DNA from: Desmodesmus armatus
Taxonomy: Eukaryota > Chlorophyta > Chlorophyceae > Sphaeropleales > Scenedesmaceae
Length of the DNA: 64,000 nt
Direction of reading: 5' to 3'
Assembly: GCA_007449985.2 (NCBI GenBank)
Contig: VIIQ02000002.1
Location: forward strand, 682,001 to 746,000
This document shows positions 43,953-54,900 of this stretch, piece after piece; the stretch's first letter is position 1; each line of letters starts with the position of its first letter. The notes beneath the pieces were generated by a model. That model searched no databases and was not told the origin of the DNA. It worked only from the letters and a program-made list of their open reading frames with translations. A program made the position numbers and the translations under genes.

Positions 43953-46900
43953 ATGCCTTCAGACCACAAGAAAAAGGAGAAAGCAGCAAAGGTGTGGGGT
44001 ACATGTGCAATAGCAAGGCCACCACCGTCTGCACATGGTACCACACACCTTGCACATGGGTGCATGTTTGCTGATAGTCCTCCCACTCGCCTGTGTAGAA
44101 AGGAGCGGCAGCAGCAGCAAGAAGCTCAAACAAGGGTGCTCCTGGAGCCTCAACGACAACAGCCGTTGCTTCAACAGCCGGTGTTGACTGTCAGGTGCGT
44201 ATTGCAGGGGCCACAGCAGCAGCAAACAGCCACACCTGATCAGCAGTCCCATCCTGATGTCTTGAACATGCTGGCTGACACATGCTGTGCACATCCTGAA
44301 CTTGCAGTTCACCTTCCCGCCCAGCCTCACAGCCCGGCAGCGTGCCCTGCTGCATGAATTTGCGGAAGGAGCGGGCTTGCCGCATGCCAGCACTGGCGAA
44401 GGCAGCAGCAGGCGCCTGCAGCTGGGCCGCGCTGATGCACAGCACAAGGTGCGCACAGCAGGGGGGCTGCCAGTGACACAGCTGCCACTGACAGCAGAAG
44501 TCATGGAGCCGGTGTTGCATTCGACTTGCCTCCCCACTGCGCAGCCTTATGAGCATGCACAATGCACGCAGAGGTCAAAGATCTCACACTACTTGGAGCA
44601 TGCATGCATATCGCTTACTTCATACCTGTGCTCACCTGCGTGTGCCCAACATGGCACCCGCTGCCTCATCCCCCAGGTGTGTGTAGCTGATGGCAGCCAG
44701 GATGCAGCAGGGCCCCTGTCCGATGAAGCCATCGCTCAGCTGCTGCAGCAGCACCTGGGCGTCAGCCCCGACACATTCCTCACAGCAGCCAAGCAACAGG
44801 CACCCCGCAGCAGCACCGCCACCAGCAACGGCCAACCAAGCAGCAGAGCAGCACCACCAGGCCCGGCAAGCAGGCCAAGCCTGGCAGCGCTGGGCCAAGG
44901 GCGGGGCCCTGCAGCTGCCTACGAGTCTGTTGAGGCGTTTGTGGGTGTGATGGGCCGCCTGCTGGACATGGAGAGGGAGGCAGAGGTGGCGGCTGCACAG
45001 GAGGCAACGTCACAGACCAGCACAGCAGCAGCTCAGGTGCGCCTGCCTGGCCAGAGGACAGGGGCAGACAGGTTTCAACAGATGTGAGGTGTGGCTGGTG
45101 TGGTGTTGTGCAATGAACTATGGTATGTCAGCACAGGGCTGTCGTGCGCGCACCTAGCATGAAGGAGCGGCAGGCTCAGCCAAAGCAGCTCAGCACTGGG
45201 CGGAGACTCCCTTTGCAGAGGAGTCAACTACAATTCTCCAAGTGGCGCGGCTGGCCTGCAGAGTTGGTGGCTGTGCGCTGCATGCCATATGCGCTGTATA
45301 TCCGCCGCTGCGTCTGACTGCAGGCGCGTGGTCGCACCCTGCTGAATCTGCGTGTGTCTGACGCTGAGGGAGGCCTGCTGGGGCGCACTCTGCTGAGCCT
45401 GGTGCCCAACAAGGGCTGGGGCACCTCACCACCCCCACAGCTGCCCGCACACAAGTTCAGCCCCCACGACGTGGTGGCACTTAAGGCCTCAGCGGCAGGC
45501 CTGGGTGGGCCACCCCTGTGCACAGGCCTGGTGTACAGGTGAGACACACACGGGGGCTGTTGAGAGGACACTGCCAGCCTGGCACACACTCCATGGGCAC
45601 CCTGCACCTGCGCACCCTGCTTGCAGTTGACTCCTTTGTACCCCACCCGTGGACCCACGACATAACTCTGGCCCACGTCATGAAGTGCTGCCTGTACGTG
45701 CTTGCCTTGTGGCTGCACAGCTTTGCGCGCCATTGCAACCCATGGTGTGCTGGTGTTGCCTGCCTGCCTCGCTTTGCTGTCAGGGTGCGTGACACGTGTA
45801 TCGTGGTTGCTGTGGACGAGCCCCTGAGGATGGCCTGGACCAGCCACTGCGCCTGGAGAAGCTGGCCAACGAGGTGCGGCAGCAGCAGACCTGAGCATCA
45901 GGGGAGGGAGTGGCTGCGCAACCCTTCACCCATGTATATCATGGTCAGATATTCACCTTTCACATGTGGTCGCCAGCAGCAGCAGGCTCACTGAATAGCA
46001 CCTCTGACCAGGAAGGCTCCTTGCCTCTGACCAACTACATGATGTGTGACGCGGCTGGTCACTTGATGCTCAATGCGTTTGTTAGTTATCAGTTGGGATG
46101 GTCAGTTAATACTTATGCACATGCCAGTCCCCTGCCTGCTGCCCCAAATACTCTTTGCCCCCAGGTCACCTACAAGCGGCTGCAGGACACACTGGCTGTC
46201 CTGTCCAAGCCCGGTGGCAGTGCTGGCACTGAGCAGCTGCCTGGGCTGTCACTGGTTGACGTCATGTTTGGCTCGCGGCAGCCACAGTTTGCTGCAGGGA
46301 CACCCAAATGGAAGGCCAACAACACGCGCCTGGATGAATCGCAGGTGTGTTGGCACACGTGTGTTTGTGTCTCCTTCCTGGTGAGCAGCCAACCCCTATG
46401 CCTGATGGCGCACAAACACCTGGGTGTGTGGCGGTGCCACACTGTTTGCATGGTATGGCAGGCTCGGCAGCAGTTCTGGGGTCACCCAAAAGTTGCTCGC
46501 ACAATGATGCAGCATTGCCCCAATGGTGTGGTTTCTGCCTGACAAGGACTGTTGCCTGCCGTTGTTTCTGCCTGCAGGTGTCTGCTGTGAACCTTGCCCT
46601 CAGGGCACAGGACGTGGCACTCATTCATGGCCCACCAGGTGTGCGCACAGCAGCTAGCGCCGGCACACACAGGCGCCGCGCAGGCCTGCAGCAGGAATGT
46701 GACATGCGGCGTTTGTTCTTGTTAGGTGGGCTGTCTGCCACTTGTGACACTGTCGTCAAGCGTCAGAAGTGTGCCACTCAGACATACAAGGCAGCCCAGC
46801 ACAGGGTGTCAACGCTGCCACGCTTGTCATTTGCTGTGGCATCATTCCCCCTTCCCTTCCTCGCCGGCTGCAGGCACTGGCAAGACCACTGCTGTGCTGG

Positions 46901-49900
46901 AGGTGATCCTGCAGGAGGTGGCTCGTGGCAGCCGCGTGCTGGCTGCATCTGCATCCAACATCGCCGTCGACAACTTGGTGGAGCGCCTGGCAGCAGCAGC
47001 ACCCAAGATCAAGCTCGTCAGGCTGGGACACCCGGCCAGGCTGCTGCCTCAGGTACATAACTGGGCTGAGTGGTGTGGCGACGGGCATCTGAGCTGTGCC
47101 AGATCAGCACTCGCACACCTCGGGACGGCGGCTGGGTTGCCTGCAGTGTGCAGTATTGTATCGGCAAGCCAGGAGACGAGTGATGCTTTTTTGTATACTA
47201 TACATTGAGTCAATCCCCCCCCCCAAAGGACATTGCAGAACGCACAACCCCGCATGTTTCATCGTCCCCCCCCCTTGTCTGTGTTGCCCAGTCGCCCTTG
47301 CTGTGAGCACCTAGGCCGTAAGGTGAACTGCCGGTGTCGTGACACATGTCATGTTGCTGCTGGCCCTGCTGTTGGCCCTCCCGTTGTCAGGTCATTGACA
47401 AGAGCCTGGAGGCCCAGGTGCTGAAAAGTGACAACAGCAGCCTGGCAAGGGATTGCAGGCGGGACATGCAGCAGCTCAACAGGTGTGGGTGGCAGCCAGC
47501 AAGCATGGCTCACTGCTTGTGCCTGGTCAGCACTAACCCAGCAGACTACTAGTGGCTTGCTGAGCTTGCTAGCATGTGCTGTCAGCTGGCCGTCTTCTGG
47601 CTGTAGTGCTTTGGGGAGCAACTGCGCTCGCCCACCCGGCTGCTGGCCCAACTGCTTGGTGTGGAGCAAGCACCTGCCACCACACTGTGACTCATGTGAT
47701 CGAAACGCAGCCTTTCAGAGGGCTGCAGCTATTGGTGGTTACTTGCCACACGTGTGCGTCAAACCTGTGCCTCTCTCCTCCCTCCCCGTGACGCCACCAC
47801 ACTAGCTCACCGGTATGTTGGTGTCCTCCTGCAGGCAGCTGGTGAAGCTTGAGTCCTGGAAGCGTGCTGAGCGCCGTCAGATACGAGCAGAGCTGCGGCA
47901 GCTGGCCAAGGAGGAGCGGCAGCGGCAGCAGAAGGCAGTGCAGGTGGGCAGGGGGGGACTGCAGGTGCGGCTGCCAGGCTGCATGCGGCGTTCTCACCCA
48001 AAGCATTTTAGCCTTTCAGGTGCCGTTTGTAGCTCTCAATGGGAGGTGGGGTGATTGTTCATGTGGTAACCCTGCACAGCTTTGGGGGGGAGTGCTGCCA
48101 GTGACCCTAATAGTTGGTGGGGTTGGTGTGGGTTGTGACATGCAGGAGGTGATTGACAGTGCTCAGGTGATGTGCTGCACGCTGAGTGGTGCACTGCACC
48201 CGCAGCTCAACGGCCAGGTGTTTGATGTGGTGGTCATTGACGAGGCGGCCCAAGCACTGGAGCCCGCCTGCTGGTCAGCCATGCTGAAGGGCAGGAGGGT
48301 GGTGCTCGCAGGTAGGCTGTGGTGGCCTACAGCAGTGCACACCAGCGACACAGCCTGCCTGGGGATTCAAATGCAGCGCCTCTGTCCGAGTTCACATGCT
48401 GCTGCTAGCAGCCCCTGACCCTGTCAGCTGGTGCCTGCTGTGTCTCCAGGTGACCATCTGCAGCTGCCCCCCACTGTGCTGAGCGAGGCCGCAGCCAAGG
48501 CCGGCCTGTCCTGCACCCTGTTTGAGCGCCTTCAGCGCGGCCTGGGTGATGGAGCAAGCAGCATGCTGACTGTGCAGTACCGCATGCACAGCCAGATCAT
48601 GGACTGGTCCAGTCAAGAGCTGTACGAGGTGCGTGCAGTGCTAAGGGCACCCAGCCATTGCATTGGTGGATGCTAGTCATGGATCCAAATGCAGTTAGTC
48701 GTACCACTGGAGGTGGGGGCTGCCTGACAGGTGGTACAGGGCTGTTGTGGTGATTCAGCTGCGCAGAAGCCTTCATGCACACCATAGCATTCCACCTGAC
48801 CCCGTCCCTCAGCACACTCTGTCAATGGCATGCAGGGCTTGCACTGGGGCTGAAAGTGAGCAGCACCAAGGGTGTATCTGTAGGTGTTCAATAAAATTTG
48901 TTGCTCTGCTCACCTGGTGTTCTGCCAGCAAATACAGCGTATTGTGACTCACAAACAATGATGATCAATACCAACACTGCCTTGTCACTGTCGGGCCTGC
49001 TGCTGTGGTGACTGCAGGGGCTGCTGGAGGCCCATGAGTCTGTGGCCGGCCACACACTGGCAGACCTGCCATCCTGCAGCAGCAGTGCAGCCGCTGCTGA
49101 GCTGCCAACATTGCTGCTCATCGACACGGCTGGGTGCAACTTTGATGAGCAGCAAGAGCAGGATGGCGACAGCAGGTACGCCTGCCTCATCTTCCAACAC
49201 CCTATGCCACAACTTGGTTGAACCTAGCCTAGCGCAGCCCAACCACCATGCCTGGGCCTAGCCTTGCTGGCGCAACAGCCCCCAGGCAACAGCGTCAAGC
49301 TGCCTGCCTAACCAGGCAGACAGGTTCCCCCTGTCTGATGCTGTGGTAGTGGACGACCCTGAATGTGTGCGATCAGTGTTTCAACATGGAGAGCAGTCTG
49401 CGTTGGCATACACTCTGTACAAGATGAAAGTGCGCCGGGCGCGTCTTCTTGGGCTGACTTTGGGTATCTGACCTGACAAGGGGTATTTCTTGGTGTTGCT
49501 GCCTGCTGGATCCTAGCTGTTTGCTTCCCACTTCTGTACAAGGTTGTCGTGTTGCCTCAGGATGTCAACGAAGTCTCCTTTGCTGTCTTGCTTTGAATCA
49601 GGCTACTATCTGGTGTAGGTGGTGCAAACCACTGACGGGGATCGGGGTTTTTCCCCACCTTAGTGTTTCAACCGGTTCAACCCTGGCAGGCAATGCCATT
49701 GATGTGTGGCGAATGTGTCTGCGTGTAACATTTTCTTCCCCAATAAGTCAATGCAACTGGTGGCAGCCATCGCATGCCAGCGTGTCAACACCACCACACG
49801 GCTGTGATGTGTGGCGCATGGCACACAGCTACAATGACTGCCATTTGCAGTGTGTTGAAGTAGCAGGACCTTTGGATCTTATGCCCTGCTGCCGCTGTGC

Positions 49901-50883
49901 CCAGGTGCAATCAGGGTGAGGCGCAGGCTGCGCTGGCCCATGTGCAGCGCTTGCTGGCTGCTGGACTGGCCGCCAGTGACATCGGCGTCATCACACCATA
50001 CAGCGCGCAGGTGCTCCCAGCAAGGCTTGAGACAGTCCATCACTCAATCAAGTGTTACGCCGCATGACAAGGCAGCCACAGTCTGCAGTTTAGCCCAGGC
50101 TGCGCTGGGTCCCAGCCGCAGTTGCGCAGACCCTTGCAGAGCGCAGCAGACCTTCCAGCCATTATATCAGAAACACCATCCGTGTTCGGGTGACTGCAGG
50201 AAGTACTGCGTGCTTGTGAGACTCAACTTCTGTGCAGTGCGCAGGTTGTTGACGCTTGACACATGTGCGTGTGGTGCGTTGTCAGGTTGCCCTGCTCAAG
50301 GAGCTACGGCCTGAAAAGCTGTCAAGCAGTCTGGAGATATTAACGGTGGATGGCTTCCAGGGTCGTGAGAAGGAAGCCATAGTCATCAGCATGGTCCGCA
50401 GGTGCGGCACACACCACACCATGCGCAGCTTGCTCGTACTGTCGGCCCTGCAGGCTGATGAGTCATGGGCAGGAGTCGCTCCAGTAGAGTGCAGATCCAT
50501 ATGCAGGGACTGTGGAGTGCTTGCAGAGGCACCCAGTACTACTGCAGCCTGCGTGATGATGAGGCCACCGGAAGTGGAGGGTGCGCTGCTGGTTGGGTGC
50601 TGTAGCATGATGGCCTGGCCGCCTGGCGGTGCGGTGTTGCAGCTACTTATCGCTGATGCTGTCTGTCAAACTGTGTGTTTCTGGCTGCAGCAACACCACT
50701 GGAGAGGTGGGCTTCCTGTCTGACGTGCGGCGCATGAATGTGGCGGTGACGCGCGCCAGGCGGCACGTGGCCCTGGTGTGTGACTCAGAGACAGTCAGCC
50801 AGGACGCTTTCCTGGGGCGGCTGGTGGACTATGTGCAGCAGCACGGGGAGTACGAAAGTGCTGCTGAGCTTGTGGACAGCTGA
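43953..50883 (+). CDS. SMUBP2/IGHMBP2-like superfamily 1 helicase with N-terminal R3H-like domain
   Basis: Eighteen exons are assigned: 43953-43991, 44099-44194, 44308-44448, 44677-45036, 45158-45241, 45324-45538, 45784-45873, 46165-46344, 46578-46638, 46874-47052, 47391-47482, 47835-47943, 48146-48311, 48450-48628, 49018-49175, 49905-50010, 50286-50401, 50691-50883. An R3H-like segment ([24 protein letters not shown]) is at residues 45-90. Then come [39 protein letters not shown], and the helicase motifs: LIHGPPGTGKTT (Walker A, split by an intron after GPPG), [32 protein letters not shown] (Walker B), [31 protein letters not shown] and [14 protein letters not shown]. Expected size is about 854 residues; the exon sum is one base short, traced to 45821-45825. 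In relatives the R3H is C-terminal, so its N-terminal place is odd. Role: 5'-3' RNA/DNA helicase linked to ribosomes and tRNA. Confidence 0.93.
49340..49750 (+). mobile_element. Degenerate mobile-element fragment, copy 2 (helicase intron 15)
   Basis: Paralogue of 31190-31565. Its frame reads [20 protein letters not shown] and continues [15 protein letters not shown] to a stop at 49469-49471. The same hairpin (49618-49633) and the same caatgccattg and gtaaca blocks follow. It lies in intron 49176-49904 in the transcription sense of the host gene. Confidence 0.65.
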
Positions 50884-51982
50884 TATGGCCGGTGTGGTGG
50901 CTATGTAACACAGGGGAGTTTTGTGTATGCAACACAGGGGAGTTTTGTTGAGCTGCCAGGCTGGTAGTGATGCCATGCTCATTGTAGTTGTGATGATCCT
51001 GCTCTTCGTGGTGTATGAATCCGCATTGCTGGTGTGTATCAGAGAAGGATCGCCTAGGCAAGTGCTGTGCGGGAGCTCAGATCACCGTTGCAACAACATG
51101 AAGCCCGTCCTGCTCGCCCTTCATTTCTATATTCTAATCAAGTTTGATGACTGCGATGCAGAAATATGGCGGAGGTGGTGCAGGAAACCTGCGTTGTGGG
51201 ACCCGGGGCTGGTGGTTTTATAATTTCTGGCAACAGCCTGGCCGGCAGGCACCCAACAGTTGTATCGACCCCATCAGTCAGAAGAAATTGTGCATTTGGT
51301 AGGCCAGTTAGGAAGGGGTGAAGAAGCCATACGATTTTTGTCGGTTTGTGGTCTCGTCGCGCCTCGGCTCGTGTTCTGCCCTCATTTGTTGCATTTGATC
51401 TGTGCTGTTCCATCACACATAGCGGGAAGACGCAGCTGCTCTAGTTCAGCGCATCAGAGTTTCTGTGCGTTTCTCAGCCAAACAAGGCACACACACGGGC
51501 TGCAGCATGCTTTCACAGGTGCGCAGGGGTGTTTGATGGGAAAGGTGGCATTGAGGAACGTGCTCCGCGTCTTCCTCGTCTCTCGCCTGTTGGTTCCAAC
51601 AAGTTCCTCCTGCGCTTGGACGCTGTGCCAGGCGCATTGGGACCGCATCAATGTGCATCAAGTACTGCTTCGATTTGGTCCAGGTCCTGACGTCAACTGT
51701 TTGCGCTGTGTGCTGCAACGGAACAGGCCAACCATCATCAAGCCGAAGCGCAAGTATGGGCGGCCAAGAAAGCCGCAGCGCCGGAGCGTGTCGCATCGTA
51801 TCGCACAGCAAAGATGGCTTGTGCAGAGAACCCGCAGGTGTGGTCATAATGCACCTGATAATTTTGCGCTGCGGTGATCTGGGAGTTTGAGTGTTTGATC
51901 CGCCGTCACCCGTTGTGTTCCTGCTGTTTGATGCTGTCAGCAGGCTGCCAAATGCTCGCCGTCCTCAGATGCGAGCTGCGCC
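50884..51982. other. Intergenic region with an open frame carrying an AT-hook-like motif
   Basis: Between the helicase stop and the next supported exon. A plus-strand open frame (51260-51877) has a basic segment KPKRKYGRPRKPQRR at about 51740-51785, close to an AT-hook, and then a consensus donor (cgcag/gtgtgg, 51838). It could be a 5' exon of the gene to the right, but I found no acceptor at 51983 that keeps its phase, so it is not annotated as coding. Confidence 0.3.
50902..50949 (+). repeat. 24-bp tandem duplication in the helicase 3' untranslated region
   Basis: tatgtaacacaggggagttt and tatgcaacacaggggagttt occur head to tail right after the stop codon; the first copy contains TGTAA (50904-50908), a possible polyadenylation signal. 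Confidence 0.85.
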
Positions 51983-54900
51983 ATGGAGTACAGTTGCTCA
52001 ATGCCCGCTACACCCGCAGCACAGGAGCAGCAGGCCTCTGGCAATGTCAACCTCGACTTTGAGGGCTGGTTCTCAAAGTGCAGGTAGGTTTGTACAGAGG
52101 CGTTGCCAGCAGCAGTTGGTGCTACACATCAACCACGTTTGGATCACTGGGACACATGCATTCAGAAACTTGACCCCTCCTCACTGCTGTGTTGCATGCA
52201 GGGGCTGCGGCTGCATGACAGCCCACGAAAAGCTTATCAAACACGCTGACGTGCCATTCTGCAGAAGGTAAGCCTCATGATACAGTCAGCATAGTCTGGT
52301 CAACATGGCACATGTAACTGCAGTGTGCAGTTGCAGGGTGGCAGCGGTGTCCCAAGGTCGCCTGGCACAGCCGCGGGCGCCCCACCCCTGCAAGCTGTGG
52401 CCACCAGCACGGCTGGAGTCAGCTCATGTGCACCAGCAACAGACTGTTGCGGTTGCTGCTCCTGCCTTTGCAGCGGGCCCATGCGCGCACTTCAGCAGTT
52501 GCAGTTCAGCAGTCTCGCAGGGCAGACCATTTTGGCAGTTGACGAGACCTCAACACCTGCAGCTGAGTGCTTGGCTGTTTGTGTCATGCTGTGCAGGTGC
52601 CAGCACACCCTGGCTACAGCATGTCCACCTATGCAGCAGAAAATGGTGGACACCCTGCTGTATGTCCATCAAGCATGGTCCAGTGCCGGCCTGTGAGGGC
52701 CCCTGCACCCGCAGATGCCGCATGGTGCCCCTGGCAGTACATGCCTGCACTGCGAGGCAATCTGTGCCCAAGCTGTTGCTGCAGTTGCCAGCAAGCCCCG
52801 CCCAAATGGGCCTGGCAGCCAGCAGCAGTAGTCGCCCCTGTGTGCATCACCCTCTGCTGTTGTGTGGACTTGCATTCTGGGCTGTGCTGACCGCACAAGC
52901 ATGCATACAGGTATGTGCTTTACGGCATTGCATTGCGCTGCCCCCGCGGCTGGGCGAGAGGCAGCAGGCCCGCAGGACTCGGCTGCAGCCTGTGCTGTCT
53001 GTGCCGGTCTGCAGGTGGCGTGCTGTGAGGCATGTGGTACTGGGAGGGCCTGGCTTGCCCACCTGGATTTGCTGTGCTGTTGTGTGCAATGGCTGAGATG
53101 CCAGACAGCCTGACCCGGCATTGTGCTGCTGCAGAGCTTGCACCTTGGAGAGGGGTCGGCCAGTCCGCGCATGGGGCTGGTCGTTGTGTTGACAGAGGTG
53201 GTAGCTTGTGCGAGAGAGTTTTATGCTCCATTCCTAAGCCTTACGTATTTAGGCTTGCTGGTTGTGGTCCACCCCTTTTTGCAAGTGAGCCTGCTTGTCT
53301 GCTAGCCAAGCTCGTTGGCACATTGCAGACGATATTGTGTTTTCAGCGTGCTGGGCTTGTGGTGGAAGCCCCAGGGCAGTGCAGGGCCGGGCCCAACGCT
53401 GGCAGCTGGCCGTCCGCAACAGCCTGTGCCTCTGCTGGATTTGGCTATGAGAGAGGGTTGGTGTACACATATTGTGTACTAGCTAGGCCTTGGCAACATA
53501 TGCCAGTGACACACACCGGCAGTAGTAGTGACAGGTGTCCTTGTCTGCATGAGCAGCCCCAGGGCGACAGCTCCTGCAGCTGACCAGCAGGCGTGACTTG
53601 TTGTGTCGGCGCACCTCTATGTCCCGCTGCACCGCCTTGCTGCTGTGCAGACAGTGGGGAGGTGTGCTGCGGCGTGCCATTGTTTTAAGCCCTAGCGCGT
53701 CACTTTCCCGCCAAAGAGCACCCGCAAAAGTGGGATGGTGTGTGTTTATTGTGTCGACCTGTTTTCTCACTGTTTGACTGGTTGGTGTGTTGTTGTGTGT
53801 GACCTGACGTGACCCGGGCCACTGCCTGCGTAGCTGTAGCGACCTGGGCAGGCATTGGGAGGCTGATGATCTCTCCTTATTCGGCACAGGTGCAGCGCTC
53901 TGCTGCTAGGTTGAAGTGCACGCTAGGCATGAGCTGCATGCTGCAAAGCCATCACCAGGCATGTGAGCTGGCGGCCTCGCTTGCTGTTTGTTGGTGGTTG
54001 TCGCGCAGTCAGGGCTGCATCATGCTGCAGGCACCAGCCTGCTGCCGTGTGCATGCAGTGGCTGGAAGACCCAGCAGTCGGAATACTGCTGTGGGTGCAT
54101 GCTGTTGTGTCCACTACAGGCACTTTGGGTGTAGGGTCTCGATGCGGAGACTGCATAGGGCACTCTAGGTATGTGTCATGTGCTGATGTGTTTGTGTGTG
54201 TGCGTGTTGTTGTGTGAAGACCGCAGGGGTTGTTGCGGTTTTTCAGTGGCGTTTGTACAGAACCCGCAGTAAGATGCATTGGATGGCAGTAAGGCAGGCA
54301 GCAACCAACTTTCAGCATGTTGCTCGCACTGCTGCAGGCTGTGTGCCCTTGTACCATCTCGTAATCCAGTGTACACAAAGGCATTGCACTGTATGCGAGG
54401 CGGTTTATAGCTGGGCACGGTCTCAGTGTTTTTGCACCCCTGCAGCAGCAGTAAGCAGGCAAGTGCGCTTGCTGATTGTACAATGCCCCACTCCAGTGGG
54501 GCACACCTGCGTTGCATTGCTTTCTGGTGCACACACAATGGTGCACTGGTAGTGTGTGCTAGTGTTTGTTGTGACTCCAATGCATGGCGTGTCGTTTGGA
54601 CAGCCCCTGAGGGCCTTGTTCCTGGGTACCAGCGGCTGGTGGTGGTGCATCCGGCATGCCGCGCAACTGCATACCTTTCATTCCCACGATACTTGGCATC
54701 CCAGGCATCTTTGTCTTTTGCGTCCTATGCGAGCATCAAAAGTTTGAGGTGGCATGTATTGGCAGCAGTACACTCGGCAACTGCTCTGTGACACAAGAAG
54801 GCACTGTGTGTGTGTGTGTGTGTGTGCTTTGACCAGCTGCATAGCAGCTGCTGGCTGCCTGGGCGTGTCACACGTCACGGCAAGGCATGTTGATTGTGCT

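Noticed and set aside
51446..51847. Minus-strand open frame of 133 codons
   Set aside because: It is opposite the AT-hook-like frame; neither is proven, and this one shows no motif or splice context.
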